Source: Candidatus Saccharimonadota bacterium (GTDB taxonomy: Bacteria; Patescibacteriota; Saccharimonadia; Saccharimonadales; Saccharimonadaceae). From it: 64,000 nt of DNA. The stretch's first letter is position 1. Every line of letters starts with the position of its first letter. The notes beneath the pieces were generated by a model, which was not told the origin of the DNA, searched no databases, and saw nothing but the letters and a program-made list of their open reading frames with translations. The position numbers and the translations under genes are program-made. Positions 17,839-26,379 of this stretch are shown one piece after another. The stretch is from assembly GCA_017556795.1 (NCBI GenBank), contig JAFYLZ010000004.1, positions 248,001-312,000 of the forward strand, given 5' to 3'.

Positions 17839-20205
17839 TTAGGCGATTTTTTCGAGTTCGCTCATGATATCGAGAATCTCGGATGCGTCCAAGGTTTTGT
17901 TCTTGTCAGCAAAATCAAGATGGAAGCTGAGGCTCGGAGCTTTGCCGTCGGCTCGGTAAATTGAAGTTGGGGTAATTTTGAAGACGAGATCGCGGGCGGT
18001 GAGCTTGGCCTGGAGTTTTTCGAAGATTTCTTCGTATGGTTTGTCAGTCGTGATGGTGATATCGCGCGAGACGGTTGGGTAATCGCTGATTTCTGGAGCG
18101 GATTTTTTGAGAGTAGCAAACTCAGTAAGCGCCTCGAGGCTGATTTCGAAAGCAGCGACGCCGCGCGGAAGTTTGAACTTATTTAATACGCTATACTTCA
18201 TCTCGCCAATGCAACCGACGATTTTGTCGCCGATATAAATGCTGGCGCTGCGTTTTGGTTCGTAGAAAGCCTCTTTTGGCACTGGTACAAATTTCTTGAA
18301 TTCGAATTTGATGCCAAGTTTTTTACCAAGCTCTTCAACGTATTTTTTAGCGAGATAATATTTGGTTTCTTCGGTATTATCTACAACTACCATCGCAAGG
18401 TTATTATTAGCGATTGGCACGTTGTCTTCGTCGACGCCGGTACTGCGCGAGAAGGTTTGATTCATTTCGTAAAGCGCAAAGCTTTGATGTTTGGCTTTGA
18501 GGTTGTCATAAGCCTTGACGAGCAAAGATGGGACGATTTGCTGGCGGAGATACTGAAGATCTGGAGAAATCGAGTTGACGAGGCGGTAAGAATTCTTGAC
18601 GTCTTGGCCAGCTTTTTCGAGCAAGTCGCCGTGGACGAAAGTATAAGTCAAAACTTCATTAGCGCCAGTAAGGCTGAGGAAGTTGCGGATTTGCGACTTG
18701 GTGGCGACCATCTTATTTTTCTCGGCCGTAGCGTGAGCTGGCAAGACTGGTGCGATATTGTCGTAGCCGTTCAAGCGGCCGACTTCTTCGATGATGTCTT
18801 CTTTGATGTGAATATCAGTGCGCCAGGCTGGAGCGGTGACCGTGAGAGTCTTGCCGTCTGCCTTGATGCCAAATTCAACATTGTCGAGAGTCTTAGCGAT
18901 GCGTTCGAGCGGGTAGTCGGTGCCGAGCAATTCGTTGATTTCATCTGTTGTAATTTTTACAACGTTCTCCTCTGGGGTATAGCCAGAATCGATAATCTCA
19001 GAAATTTCGAAACCGTCCTTTAACATATCGGCGCATTCGAGAGCGACCGACAAAGTCTGGTAGGCTGGCTGGCCTTTAGTGAAGCGGGTAATAGCTTCGG
19101 AGAAAATACCGTGCGCCATTTGGGTTTTGCGAAGATTGAATAGGCTAAAGGTGGCTGATTCGATGATGACGTTCTTGGTGTTTTCGTCGATCATGGTAGA
19201 TTTGCCGCCCATTGCACCGGCGAGCGCCACTGGGACGTCGTTACTGGTGATGACGATATCGGTGTCGATTAATTCGATTTCGGTATCGTCGAGCAGGACG
19301 AGCTTTTCGCCTTTTTTGGCTAAGCGCACGCCAACTTTTGGCTCGGTGGTGCCGCCCACGGCGAGGAACTTGTCGTAGTCGAAGGCGTGAAGTGGCTGGC
19401 CGGTGAGCAACATCAAATAGTTGGTTGCATCAACAATTGGATCGACTGGACGCATGCCAGCTTTGGCTAGCAAATTATCTTGATAGCTGAGATATTTTTT
19501 CTTGATTTCGCCATGTTTTTTAAGGACGACGGCAGAATAGCGTGGACAAATGGCTTGGTCGGCGATTTTGGCGTCGATCTTTTTATAATCAGCAGCCTCA
19601 ATAGCTGGTTTAGAAACGAATTTTTGATTGAGCACGCCGGCTACTTCCCTGGCAAAGCCAATCACACCAAAACAGTCTGGGCGGTGAGTGAGGGATTTGT
19701 TTTCGATGTCGAGCACGACGTCGTCGAGTTCGAAAATGTCAGCAAGTTTGTCGCCCGGTTTGGCAATTTCTGGATCGATTTCGACAATCGTAGAGTGGTC
19801 AGTGGTGAAGTCGAGTTCGTCGGCGCCCGCAAGCATACCGCAGGAATCATACTTGCCGAGCATTTTGCGCTTGCCAATTACAAACGGAGCGTCCTCGTGG
19901 ACACTTTGTGGGACGATGGCGCCCGGGGCAATCCAGGCAGCGAGCATGCCGGCGTGAACGTTTGGTGCGCCACAGACGACCTGAGTGAGTTCCTTTGCGC
20001 CAGTATCGATTTGGCAAAGATGCAAATGAGTATCCGGAATGGCTTCGCATTCTACGACTTTGACGACAAAAATATTGTCGTATTTTTTGGATTCATCAAT
20101 AATTTCTTCGATTTCGACTAGGCGTGAGTCGATTAGTTTTTCGAGTGCGGCGTTATCGACGTTGATGTCGACATATTTCTTGAGCCAATTTAGTGAAATT
20201 TTCAT
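17839..20205 (-). CDS. pheT: phenylalanyl-tRNA synthetase beta subunit
   Basis: At 788 aa, it has the usual order: N-terminal tRNA-binding EMAP-like domain (about 40-150, LHLCQIDTGAKELTQVVCGA), the B3/B4 editing module (VVLKKHGEI onward, LLTGQPLHAFDYDKF), B5, a class II core-like domain (TYTFVHGDLL, YDNLKAKHQSFALYEM) and a C-terminal anticodon-binding FDX domain (YPTVSRDITI, SLSFHLDFADKNKTL). It pairs with PheS. The junction pheS-TAATATG-pheT has a one-base gap with GGAG Shine-Dalgarno inside pheS. Confidence 0.97.
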   Translation of the reverse strand: MKISLNWLKKYVDINVDNAALEKLIDSRLVEIEEIIDESKKYDNIFVVKVVECEAIPDTHLHLCQIDTGAKELTQVVCGAPNVHAGMLAAWIAPGAIVPQSVHEDAPFVIGKRKMLGKYDSCGMLAGADELDFTTDHSTIVEIDPEIAKPGDKLADIFELDDVVLDIENKSLTHRPDCFGVIGFAREVAGVLNQKFVSKPAIEAADYKKIDAKIADQAICPRYSAVVLKKHGEIKKKYLSYQDNLLAKAGMRPVDPIVDATNYLMLLTGQPLHAFDYDKFLAVGGTTEPKVGVRLAKKGEKLVLLDDTEIELIDTDIVITSNDVPVALAGAMGGKSTMIDENTKNVIIESATFSLFNLRKTQMAHGIFSEAITRFTKGQPAYQTLSVALECADMLKDGFEISEIIDSGYTPEENVVKITTDEINELLGTDYPLERIAKTLDNVEFGIKADGKTLTVTAPAWRTDIHIKEDIIEEVGRLNGYDNIAPVLPAHATAEKNKMVATKSQIRNFLSLTGANEVLTYTFVHGDLLEKAGQDVKNSYRLVNSISPDLQYLRQQIVPSLLVKAYDNLKAKHQSFALYEMNQTFSRSTGVDEDNVPIANNNLAMVVVDNTEETKYYLAKKYVEELGKKLGIKFEFKKFVPVPKEAFYEPKRSASIYIGDKIVGCIGEMKYSVLNKFKLPRGVAAFEISLEALTEFATLKKSAPEISDYPTVSRDITITTDKPYEEIFEKLQAKLTARDLVFKITPTSIYRADGKAPSLSFHLDFADKNKTLDASEILDIMSELEKIA

Positions 20206-20206
20206 A

Positions 20207-21160
20207 TTAAAACTCCTTCAAGAAATTAAGTTTGCCAGATTCGAAATAACGCACGTCTTTGAGTCCGTAGCGAAGCATCACCAAACGGTCGATGCCGCCG
20301 CCCCAAGCAAAGCCGTGATAGACGGTTGGGTCGATGCCGGCCATTTTGAGCACGTTCGGATGAATCATGCCACAGCCAAGCATTTCGATGAATTCGCCTT
20401 TTTTGCCACCAAGGGTTTTTGGTTTTTCGATCTTAAATTCGAGCGATGGTTCGGTGAACGGGAAGTAACCTGGTTGGGTGGAAATGTCGAGTTTTTGCTC
20501 GTAGTATTTTTCGAAGAACTCGCGCAAGATACCGAGCATGTTGCCAAGCGTACAATCTTTTGAAACGTAGACACCCTCGCACTGATAGAAAGTGTGTTCA
20601 TGGGTGGCGTCGACGTCTTCATTGCGGAAGACGCGGCCCGGGACCACGACGGCGATATTTTTGCCTTCTTCAAGATTCTTTTTGTAAGCTTTGAGCACGC
20701 GGTGTTGCATGGTAGAAGTATGGGCCGGTGGAATGTACCCCTCTTCGGTACGGAAAGTATCGTAACCGTCACGGGCTGGGTGACCCTTCGAGAAATTCAA
20801 ACTGTCAAACATATGAAACTCGTCGTCGAGCTGGCGTGGTTCTACTACATCGAAGCCCATCATTTGATAGATTTCGATGACGCGGTCTAGCTCGGTCATC
20901 AACGGATGTTTGGAACCCTGTTCGGATGGCAAAAATGCCGGCATCTTTTGGTTTGGTGCGGTAGGCGCAGTAATATCAAGAGGCTCGACTTCCGACTCGA
21001 GTGCAGCAGCCTCGGCCTCGGCGATAGCTTTCATGAGAGCGGTCTTTTTGGCGTTCATCTCGCGACCAAATTCGGCGCGCTTTTCCGCTGGGATAGTTTT
21101 GATTTTGGCATATTCGGCGTTTAAAGCCTTTAGTTCAGATTTTAATTTCTCGAGTTCCAT
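20207..21160 (-). CDS. pheS: phenylalanyl-tRNA synthetase alpha subunit
   Basis: At 317 aa it is a class II catalytic subunit. An N-terminal coiled coil (1-60) is followed by motif 1 around GSKHPLMTELDRVIEIYQMM, motif 2 with GRVFRNEDVDATHEHTFYQ and motif 3 with GFAWGGGIDRLVMLRYG. The coiled coil is shorter than in E. coli PheS. It heads the pheST operon from a leaderless promoter (TGTTATAAT, 6 nt to ATG). Confidence 0.97.
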   Translation of the reverse strand: MELEKLKSELKALNAEYAKIKTIPAEKRAEFGREMNAKKTALMKAIAEAEAAALESEVEPLDITAPTAPNQKMPAFLPSEQGSKHPLMTELDRVIEIYQMMGFDVVEPRQLDDEFHMFDSLNFSKGHPARDGYDTFRTEEGYIPPAHTSTMQHRVLKAYKKNLEEGKNIAVVVPGRVFRNEDVDATHEHTFYQCEGVYVSKDCTLGNMLGILREFFEKYYEQKLDISTQPGYFPFTEPSLEFKIEKPKTLGGKKGEFIEMLGCGMIHPNVLKMAGIDPTVYHGFAWGGGIDRLVMLRYGLKDVRYFESGKLNFLKEF

Positions 21161-21166
21161 AGAGAT

Positions 21167-21172
21167 ATTATA
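21167..21172 (-). promoter_or_regulatory. -10 box of pheS (leaderless)
   Basis: TGT-TATAAT, then ATCTCT (6 nt) and ATG at 21160. Confidence 0.8.
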
Positions 21173-21291
21173 ACACTATTCTGCGGTTTTGTTTTGCTAA
21201 TGCTCTTGAAAATTTTGAGATAATCATTAGAATTATGGTTAGGTGAAGGTCATTTATTAGAGCCTTCCGCGTGATAATAAAAGGAGAATCT

Positions 21292-22089
21292 ATGTCGGGC
21301 GAAAATTTCCCTGGAAACAACGTTAACACTGAGGGGGGAGCTAGTGCTAAAAATTCTAAGCAAGACCTTAGGAGAGCTCTAGCCGTTGGGTTTACTGCAT
21401 TATCGATGCTCAGCGCCGGCTGCAAAGACAAAGGGAACGGTAAAGATTCCAAAAACACCAAAGATTCGTCCAACCCTACGGCTTCCGATTTTGTGCCAGG
21501 CAAAGAATCGTCCGAATCTTCTGATGGCACGATAATTTCTACGGAAGACGTCACCGTGTCGACGCCGGTGGAAACTGAAAAGGCACATGGAAAAGCCAAG
21601 GTCAATGAGGCGGAGGCTGAATATAATGCGGAGTTCGGCATCTACGAATATTCAATAGACAGCATCGATATTGAGCCCGGATTAGACTATCAAGACTATC
21701 TGATGCTACCAGAAAACGTGAAAGCCGATTCAGCACCGGAACAAATTGATTTCGTGGCATACTGCAAAGATCTCGGAATTACGTCTGATATTCGTTTTGA
21801 TAATGAGTACGATTTATGTATTGGCAATCCAGAAGAAGATAATCTCGCTATAACAATTAGCGGATACGATACGATTTCGTATTATATTAATGGCAAAGTT
21901 ACATATAGATATTCTGGTCAAGGAGGCAAAGGAATGTCTAAAGATGGCGTTTCTTTGTATTACCTAGAAGATGACGGATATCATTCGAAGACGAAGTTAC
22001 ATAGCGAGGATATGCCGGCCCTAGAAGTAATGCTCCGTGCCTACGCCGAAGGCCGCACCGATTCCCCTTTTGAACTTGGCAATATTTGA
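21292..22089 (+). CDS. putative lipoprotein, 265 aa
   Basis: I do not recognise the family. The ATG at 21292 follows an AAAGGAG ribosome-binding site. The N-terminus is unusually long for a signal peptide (about 25 polar residues), followed by a hydrophobic stretch and a lipobox-like LSAGC near residues 40-44. A Ser/Thr/Lys-rich linker then leads to a C-terminal acidic domain containing YSIDSIDIEPGLDYQDYLML and YYINGKVTYRYSG. It probably sits on the outer face of the membrane. It converges stop-to-stop with the 966-aa gene, with no terminator between. Confidence 0.72.
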   Translation: MSGENFPGNNVNTEGGASAKNSKQDLRRALAVGFTALSMLSAGCKDKGNGKDSKNTKDSSNPTASDFVPGKESSESSDGTIISTEDVTVSTPVETEKAHGKAKVNEAEAEYNAEFGIYEYSIDSIDIEPGLDYQDYLMLPENVKADSAPEQIDFVAYCKDLGITSDIRFDNEYDLCIGNPEEDNLAITISGYDTISYYINGKVTYRYSGQGGKGMSKDGVSLYYLEDDGYHSKTKLHSEDMPALEVMLRAYAEGRTDSPFELGNI

Positions 22090-24990
22090 TTAAAATACTA
22101 AAGCCCTGTTACGCAGGTCATAGTAGGTTATTGCTATATATTCGATGCCGGTCATTTCACGATTAGCTTTGCCGTTGATGATGAGTTTCTGCTCGCCATT
22201 GTCAGCAAAAGCATATCTCTCTACCGGGCGATAAGCCGTGACGGCCTCTTCGTAGTCTATGTAAGCCAGCGTAGCCGCCACTTCGTCCTTAGTAAGACCA
22301 GAATAGCGTGCCAAGAGACCTTCATAGCTATTGTCTAGTGGATTCTGCTGATAATAATTATCTAAGAAATCGGCTACGGCGGAGTTTTCAATTAGGCCAA
22401 GCTGGTTATACAAAGGGTCAAGATCGATATATGTGTGCATATATTGTTCTTTCTTCGTCCACGCGTCAGTACCAATCACATAATCTGCTCCAGTAATGAC
22501 ACCGAGATTTTCTTCGTCTATCACGGCGTCGGCCAAATCGCCTGCCGAGCCAATGATCGGAATGGAGCCAATATTAATGAAGCCGCTGCTACCATCATCA
22601 AAAACGTGCAAATCGTTTTGGACCGCAGCGTCCACGAGCCCCGGCTGCACGTCGCGCTGCGTTCTATATTTGATATACTTTGCTAAATCGTTGTTGTCGT
22701 CTGGAATATTGCATTTGTCACCATCGCATTCTAGCATCTTTTCGCCCTTTAAATAATCCCTGGATTCTTCGTAGCTAATATTAAATGTGGCGGTGTCAGA
22801 AATAGTGTTTGCGAAACAGTGATTAGCGTCACCAACGGCATCAATACTATTCACGATTGGGCAGTCGCCTGATTCATTGGCGATATTATAGTAGGCCGAA
22901 GCGGCAGTCTGCGGCATCATGCCGACTAGTGAGCCGGCCACGACTGAGCTAACGCCCCCAATGATACCGGTTAATTGATTGCTGCCGGCACTATTGATGA
23001 CAGAGAAACTCGCCAGCGAATTTAAAATGCTCCCCAGGAACGTATACTGCGACGACGTATCAAACGGGCTTAAATTGTCGCGATCATATTTTGCACGCTG
23101 AGCAATCACAGTGTCTTTGTAGCCCTCAAATCTAGCTACGGCTTCTTCCGTACCATTGGTTAATCCAGTACTCTGTCCCATGGTATAAAGTATCTTTTTG
23201 GAGCCACCAACCGTATAGTCACCGGCGACCGCTTTACCCATGTCAGTAATAACGTCTAGCTTAAAGAGACCTTTAGCCCACTCGGTTACACCCTTAATAA
23301 ATGGGGCTATTATCAGTGCACTGATGGCCGAAGAAATCCCCACCGCTTTAATGCCCATCTTAAAGATATACCAAAGTCCGCCAGTACCAAGTGTGGCTAC
23401 GGTGTCTGCAATATCCTTAACAAGATCAATACCGTTGGCCGCAATCTTGGTATATGTACACACCCTGAGGGACGTCTTCGAAATACCATACGATATCAAC
23501 ATACCCTTAAGACTACTGTCATTAAATACGCCTTCCAAGTTGGCCATACCGGAACTCTGACTTTTAGCTGAGTCGCTTCCGAAGACGCTTTGGATAGACG
23601 TTGCACTCCAGAAATCGCCGCTATTCATCCTGTTTTGATAATCGTGCATAGACTGGCACGTGCCCTCTCCGGCCTGACATTTTTGAGTGGATTCCAAAAA
23701 GCCGCTTGCAAGATTGACCATGTTGATAATTTGCTTTGCGATAGTAACCGCAGCTACAGCTTGGGCAACACCAGTGACAGCACAGGCGGTCCCGCTAATA
23801 ACCTTAGCGGCGCCGGTCATTTTGCTCGTTACGCTATCCACCGCACCGTTAATTTTGCTATCGATTTCGACTTCACCATCTTCCTTAACTTTTGCAACAT
23901 CACCTATCTTCTCTTCTACGTCAGCATCGGTCTTAACTTTTGCCTCCACATCGTCGCTCATCGTACAGCCGGCACTCTTACAAATGTTATAAGTTTTTTC
24001 GTCGATTTCATTACCGTTTTCATCGTAGAAATGAACCGTTTTAGATGTCGGCGAATTTTCCTCGCCAGCAGCGATAGTTTCAAAGGTTCCATCCGTTTTA
24101 CTCTTTGCATCGGCGTCCTCGGAATCATAGTCCTCGAAGCGGTTTTTCTCCCAGTTGATACGTTCGGCAGCAGTAGTTTTGACGTCGCCGTAGAGAGACT
24201 GCGTATCAACAATCTCGCTACTCTTGGCCACCTTGCTATTGAAGACTTCGTCATTATTCATGACATCGTTTAACTCTTCTACAGTCTTAATATTCTTGAC
24301 TTCACCATCTTGGCCTTCATACTTGTAGCCTTTTACGTTGCCGTCCTCGTCGGTCTCGACTTCGACGCCGGTCTGTTTGAGGTTAGCTTTGACCTCCTGC
24401 GAAGGCTTGGTGGATTTTTTGAGCATCGAGCGCAAGGTAGTGCGCAGACGTGCATGCGTAGAATAGCTACTGACGTTAAAATTCTGAATCAGGTTATTAA
24501 CAAGCGCAAATGGTTGCATCATCTGGCCAAAGAATGAAAAACCCACGCCACCACCAAGCAAACTAGTGATGATTGCGGCGGTAGCGACCTTTTTCTTGAT
24601 CGCACCCTTCCCTTTTCCTTTGTCCTTATTCTTGCCGGTAACTTTATTCAAAAAGCCGATTGGGTTTGCGGCACCCATTTTTTCGGCAAGTTTAGCCGTA
24701 CCGGTAGCGCTGCCGGCTTTTTCGCCTTCTTTGCCAGCGGCTTTAGCGCCAGCCTTGTCGCCAGCTTTGTCACCGTTTTTGACGGCGTCGGCTTCAGATT
24801 TTTTCAAATTGGCGGCCGGGCCGAGATGGGCCGGGCGCGCGGCGTCGTTTTCGGCTTTACTTGGAGTATGCAAAAATGATGGCGTCATGCTGCCACGTTC
24901 TGATTGTCGGACTGGATTATCTGGAGCGCTAGCGGGAGTGCCAGCCGAGCTGCCTAATTCTGGACTACCATCAAAATTAGAATCATCCAT
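22090..24990 (-). CDS. large Ala/Lys-rich multi-segment membrane protein, 966 aa
   Basis: I do not recognise a characterised family. Residues 1-130 are disordered with Lys/Ala/Gly repeats. A hydrophobic helix follows (AAIITSLLGGGVGFSFFG, about 140-160), then a charged extracytoplasmic-looking region. Further hydrophobic helices lie near 400-430, 540-575 and 690-720 (GIIGGVSSVVAGSLVGMM). Cysteines in pairs (KSAGCTMSDD, CQAGEGTCQSM, ECDGDKCNIP) suggest disulfides outside. By size and layout it may be a cell-envelope or secretion-associated protein. The -10 TATAAT lies 7 nt before the ATG (leaderless). Confidence 0.75.
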   Translation of the reverse strand: MDDSNFDGSPELGSSAGTPASAPDNPVRQSERGSMTPSFLHTPSKAENDAARPAHLGPAANLKKSEADAVKNGDKAGDKAGAKAAGKEGEKAGSATGTAKLAEKMGAANPIGFLNKVTGKNKDKGKGKGAIKKKVATAAIITSLLGGGVGFSFFGQMMQPFALVNNLIQNFNVSSYSTHARLRTTLRSMLKKSTKPSQEVKANLKQTGVEVETDEDGNVKGYKYEGQDGEVKNIKTVEELNDVMNNDEVFNSKVAKSSEIVDTQSLYGDVKTTAAERINWEKNRFEDYDSEDADAKSKTDGTFETIAAGEENSPTSKTVHFYDENGNEIDEKTYNICKSAGCTMSDDVEAKVKTDADVEEKIGDVAKVKEDGEVEIDSKINGAVDSVTSKMTGAAKVISGTACAVTGVAQAVAAVTIAKQIINMVNLASGFLESTQKCQAGEGTCQSMHDYQNRMNSGDFWSATSIQSVFGSDSAKSQSSGMANLEGVFNDSSLKGMLISYGISKTSLRVCTYTKIAANGIDLVKDIADTVATLGTGGLWYIFKMGIKAVGISSAISALIIAPFIKGVTEWAKGLFKLDVITDMGKAVAGDYTVGGSKKILYTMGQSTGLTNGTEEAVARFEGYKDTVIAQRAKYDRDNLSPFDTSSQYTFLGSILNSLASFSVINSAGSNQLTGIIGGVSSVVAGSLVGMMPQTAASAYYNIANESGDCPIVNSIDAVGDANHCFANTISDTATFNISYEESRDYLKGEKMLECDGDKCNIPDDNNDLAKYIKYRTQRDVQPGLVDAAVQNDLHVFDDGSSGFINIGSIPIIGSAGDLADAVIDEENLGVITGADYVIGTDAWTKKEQYMHTYIDLDPLYNQLGLIENSAVADFLDNYYQQNPLDNSYEGLLARYSGLTKDEVAATLAYIDYEEAVTAYRPVERYAFADNGEQKLIINGKANREMTGIEYIAITYYDLRNRALVF

Positions 24991-25033
24991 GCTATATATT
25001 ATATATCATGGTTATGCTTTTGACCACAAAAAG

Positions 25034-25054
25034 GCGCGCTTTTATGAGGCGCGC
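25034..25054 (-). terminator. intrinsic terminator after the 75-aa gene
   Basis: GCGCGC-n8-GCGCGC stem followed by CTTTTT on the minus strand. It sits between the 75-aa gene and the 966-aa gene promoter. Confidence 0.75.
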
Positions 25055-25077
25055 ATTTGGTCAAGTTCAGCAATAAT

Positions 25078-25305
25078 TTAAATCAGTACGATACTGATAA
25101 TTGACATCAAAGCTAGAACAATCAAAACAATCCAAATCCAGCCAAATTTGCCGGTTTTTTTCATGTCTTTGACATATTCGGAATCTTCGATGAGGTCTGG
25201 TTCGTCAGAAATTTTGGAAGTTTCAGCCATCTTAGCACGCAGATCAGCGTTAATGCGCTGCGATAAACGGCTTTTATCTTCGTCTTTGTTTGTAACAATA
25301 CTCAT
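25078..25305 (-). CDS. small tail-anchored membrane protein, 75 aa
   Basis: Unrecognised. A charged, helical N-terminal part (SRLSQRINADLRAKMAETSK) is followed by a single C-terminal membrane helix (WIWIVLIVLALMSIISIVLI), so it is likely tail-anchored with the N-terminus in the cytoplasm. The start at 25305 is supported by a leaderless promoter (TGCTATAAT then 6 nt). A longer reading frame upstream overlaps the channel gene on the other strand and is not believed. It lacks SecE-type motifs. Confidence 0.65.
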   Translation of the reverse strand: MSIVTNKDEDKSRLSQRINADLRAKMAETSKISDEPDLIEDSEYVKDMKKTGKFGWIWIVLIVLALMSIISIVLI

Positions 25306-25311
25306 ATTTTG

Positions 25312-25338
25312 ATTATAGCATAAAAACTGTGATATAAT
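25312..25338. promoter_or_regulatory. divergent promoters of the 75-aa gene and the channel gene
   Basis: Minus -10 TATAAT at 25312-25317 (leaderless, 6 nt to ATG) and plus -10 TATAAT at 25333-25338. The plus transcript has a leader with AAAGGAGG before the ATG at 25367. Confidence 0.75.
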
Positions 25339-25366
25339 GAAAGCATTATTATTAAAGGAGGTCGTA

Positions 25367-26332
25367 ATGGCAACAACCAAGCCAAAGACTGCAGCCAAGA
25401 AAACTGCTGCAAAACCTAAAGCTGTCGCCGCGAAGAAACCTGTCGCAAAGTCCAAAGCTGCCGCTTCCAAGAAGCCAGCCGTCGTCAAGCCAGTCGCAGC
25501 CCCAGCTAAAACAAAAAAGGTGGTGAAAAAAGTGGTGGTGGAAAAGAAAGGAATCTTTGATGGATTCTTTGCTAAAAAATATGACGCAAATGAAAGCGTT
25601 CTAACCATTTTCAAGAAGCCAAGCCTTTACGGCGCTCTTATTGGCGAGCTCGTCGGCACTTTGCTTTTGACCTTGGTAATGTTTGCGCTTTCATTCTTCG
25701 GTATTTACAATGCTGCAATTTACACTTTTGCATTCATCGCAATTACCGTCGCCGTGTTCGCCTTCTCGGGCGCACAACTTAACCCAATCATTACCGCTGG
25801 CATGATGGCAACCCGCCGCATTTCAGTTGTACGTGGTGTTTTGTACATCCTTGCACAAATCATCGGCGCTATGACTGCACTCGGCATCTTTAGCGGTTTC
25901 TACGCTGGCGGTGGCGACATGGCAGCTTACGCTGTGCCAACCATGGCAAAAGTCGCTGAAGGCACCTTTGGCCTAGTGTCTATCGTCGAATTGGTCGGCG
26001 CAATCTTGCTCGGCTTCTTCTTCTCTCGCGCACTCGCCTACAAACGTAGCGTCTTTACTTTTGCCGCTGTCGTAGCTGGTGGCTTCGCCGCAGCAACCTT
26101 GATTGGTTATATCGTTTCCTATGCCTTCCTCGGTCTTGGCAACAACTTTGTGTTCAACCCAGCCGTCGCAATGGCATATCAAATCTTCCCAACCGCTGGC
26201 GCCAACTTTGGTGAAATCTTCGGTGGCATCTGCTCAGCACTTGCAACCTACGCGATTTTCCCAGCTATTGGTGGTATCGTCGGCTTCTACATCGCTGACT
26301 TTGCTAGCGCCCTTGCTTCTAGCGAAGAATAA
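25367..26332 (+). CDS. MIP/aquaporin-family channel with histone H1-like N-terminal tail
   Basis: At 321 aa, residues 1-62 are Lys/Ala/Pro repeats (KKTAAKPKAVAAKKPVAKSK and similar). Six hydrophobic helices and two half-helices with NPA-type boxes follow: SGAQLNPIITAG (NPI variant) and FVFNPAVAMAY (NPA). This fits the MIP family of water/glycerol channels. The selectivity residues are not assigned here. The basic tail is unlike ordinary aquaporins and resembles H1-like DNA- or membrane-binding tails. The start is chosen by the GGAGG at 5 nt spacing. Confidence 0.85.
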   Translation: MATTKPKTAAKKTAAKPKAVAAKKPVAKSKAAASKKPAVVKPVAAPAKTKKVVKKVVVEKKGIFDGFFAKKYDANESVLTIFKKPSLYGALIGELVGTLLLTLVMFALSFFGIYNAAIYTFAFIAITVAVFAFSGAQLNPIITAGMMATRRISVVRGVLYILAQIIGAMTALGIFSGFYAGGGDMAAYAVPTMAKVAEGTFGLVSIVELVGAILLGFFFSRALAYKRSVFTFAAVVAGGFAAATLIGYIVSYAFLGLGNNFVFNPAVAMAYQIFPTAGANFGEIFGGICSALATYAIFPAIGGIVGFYIADFASALASSEE

Positions 26333-26346
26333 TCAAATTAGCCAAT

Positions 26347-26379
26347 AAAAAATACGCCCCGTTTAAGGGCGTATTTTTT
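26347..26379. terminator. bidirectional terminator between channel gene and metG
   Basis: AAAAAATACGCCC-n-GGGCGTATTTTTT: symmetrical stem with A and T runs on either side, serving convergent genes. Confidence 0.9.

Noticed and set aside
21168-21641. 157-aa minus-strand ORF opposite the lipoprotein gene
   Set aside because: It is antisense to the lipoprotein signal region and the pheS promoter, with no ribosome-binding site.
25306-25614. Longer N-terminus for the 75-aa membrane protein
   Set aside because: The extension is antisense to the Lys/Ala tail of the channel gene and lies upstream of a clear leaderless promoter.
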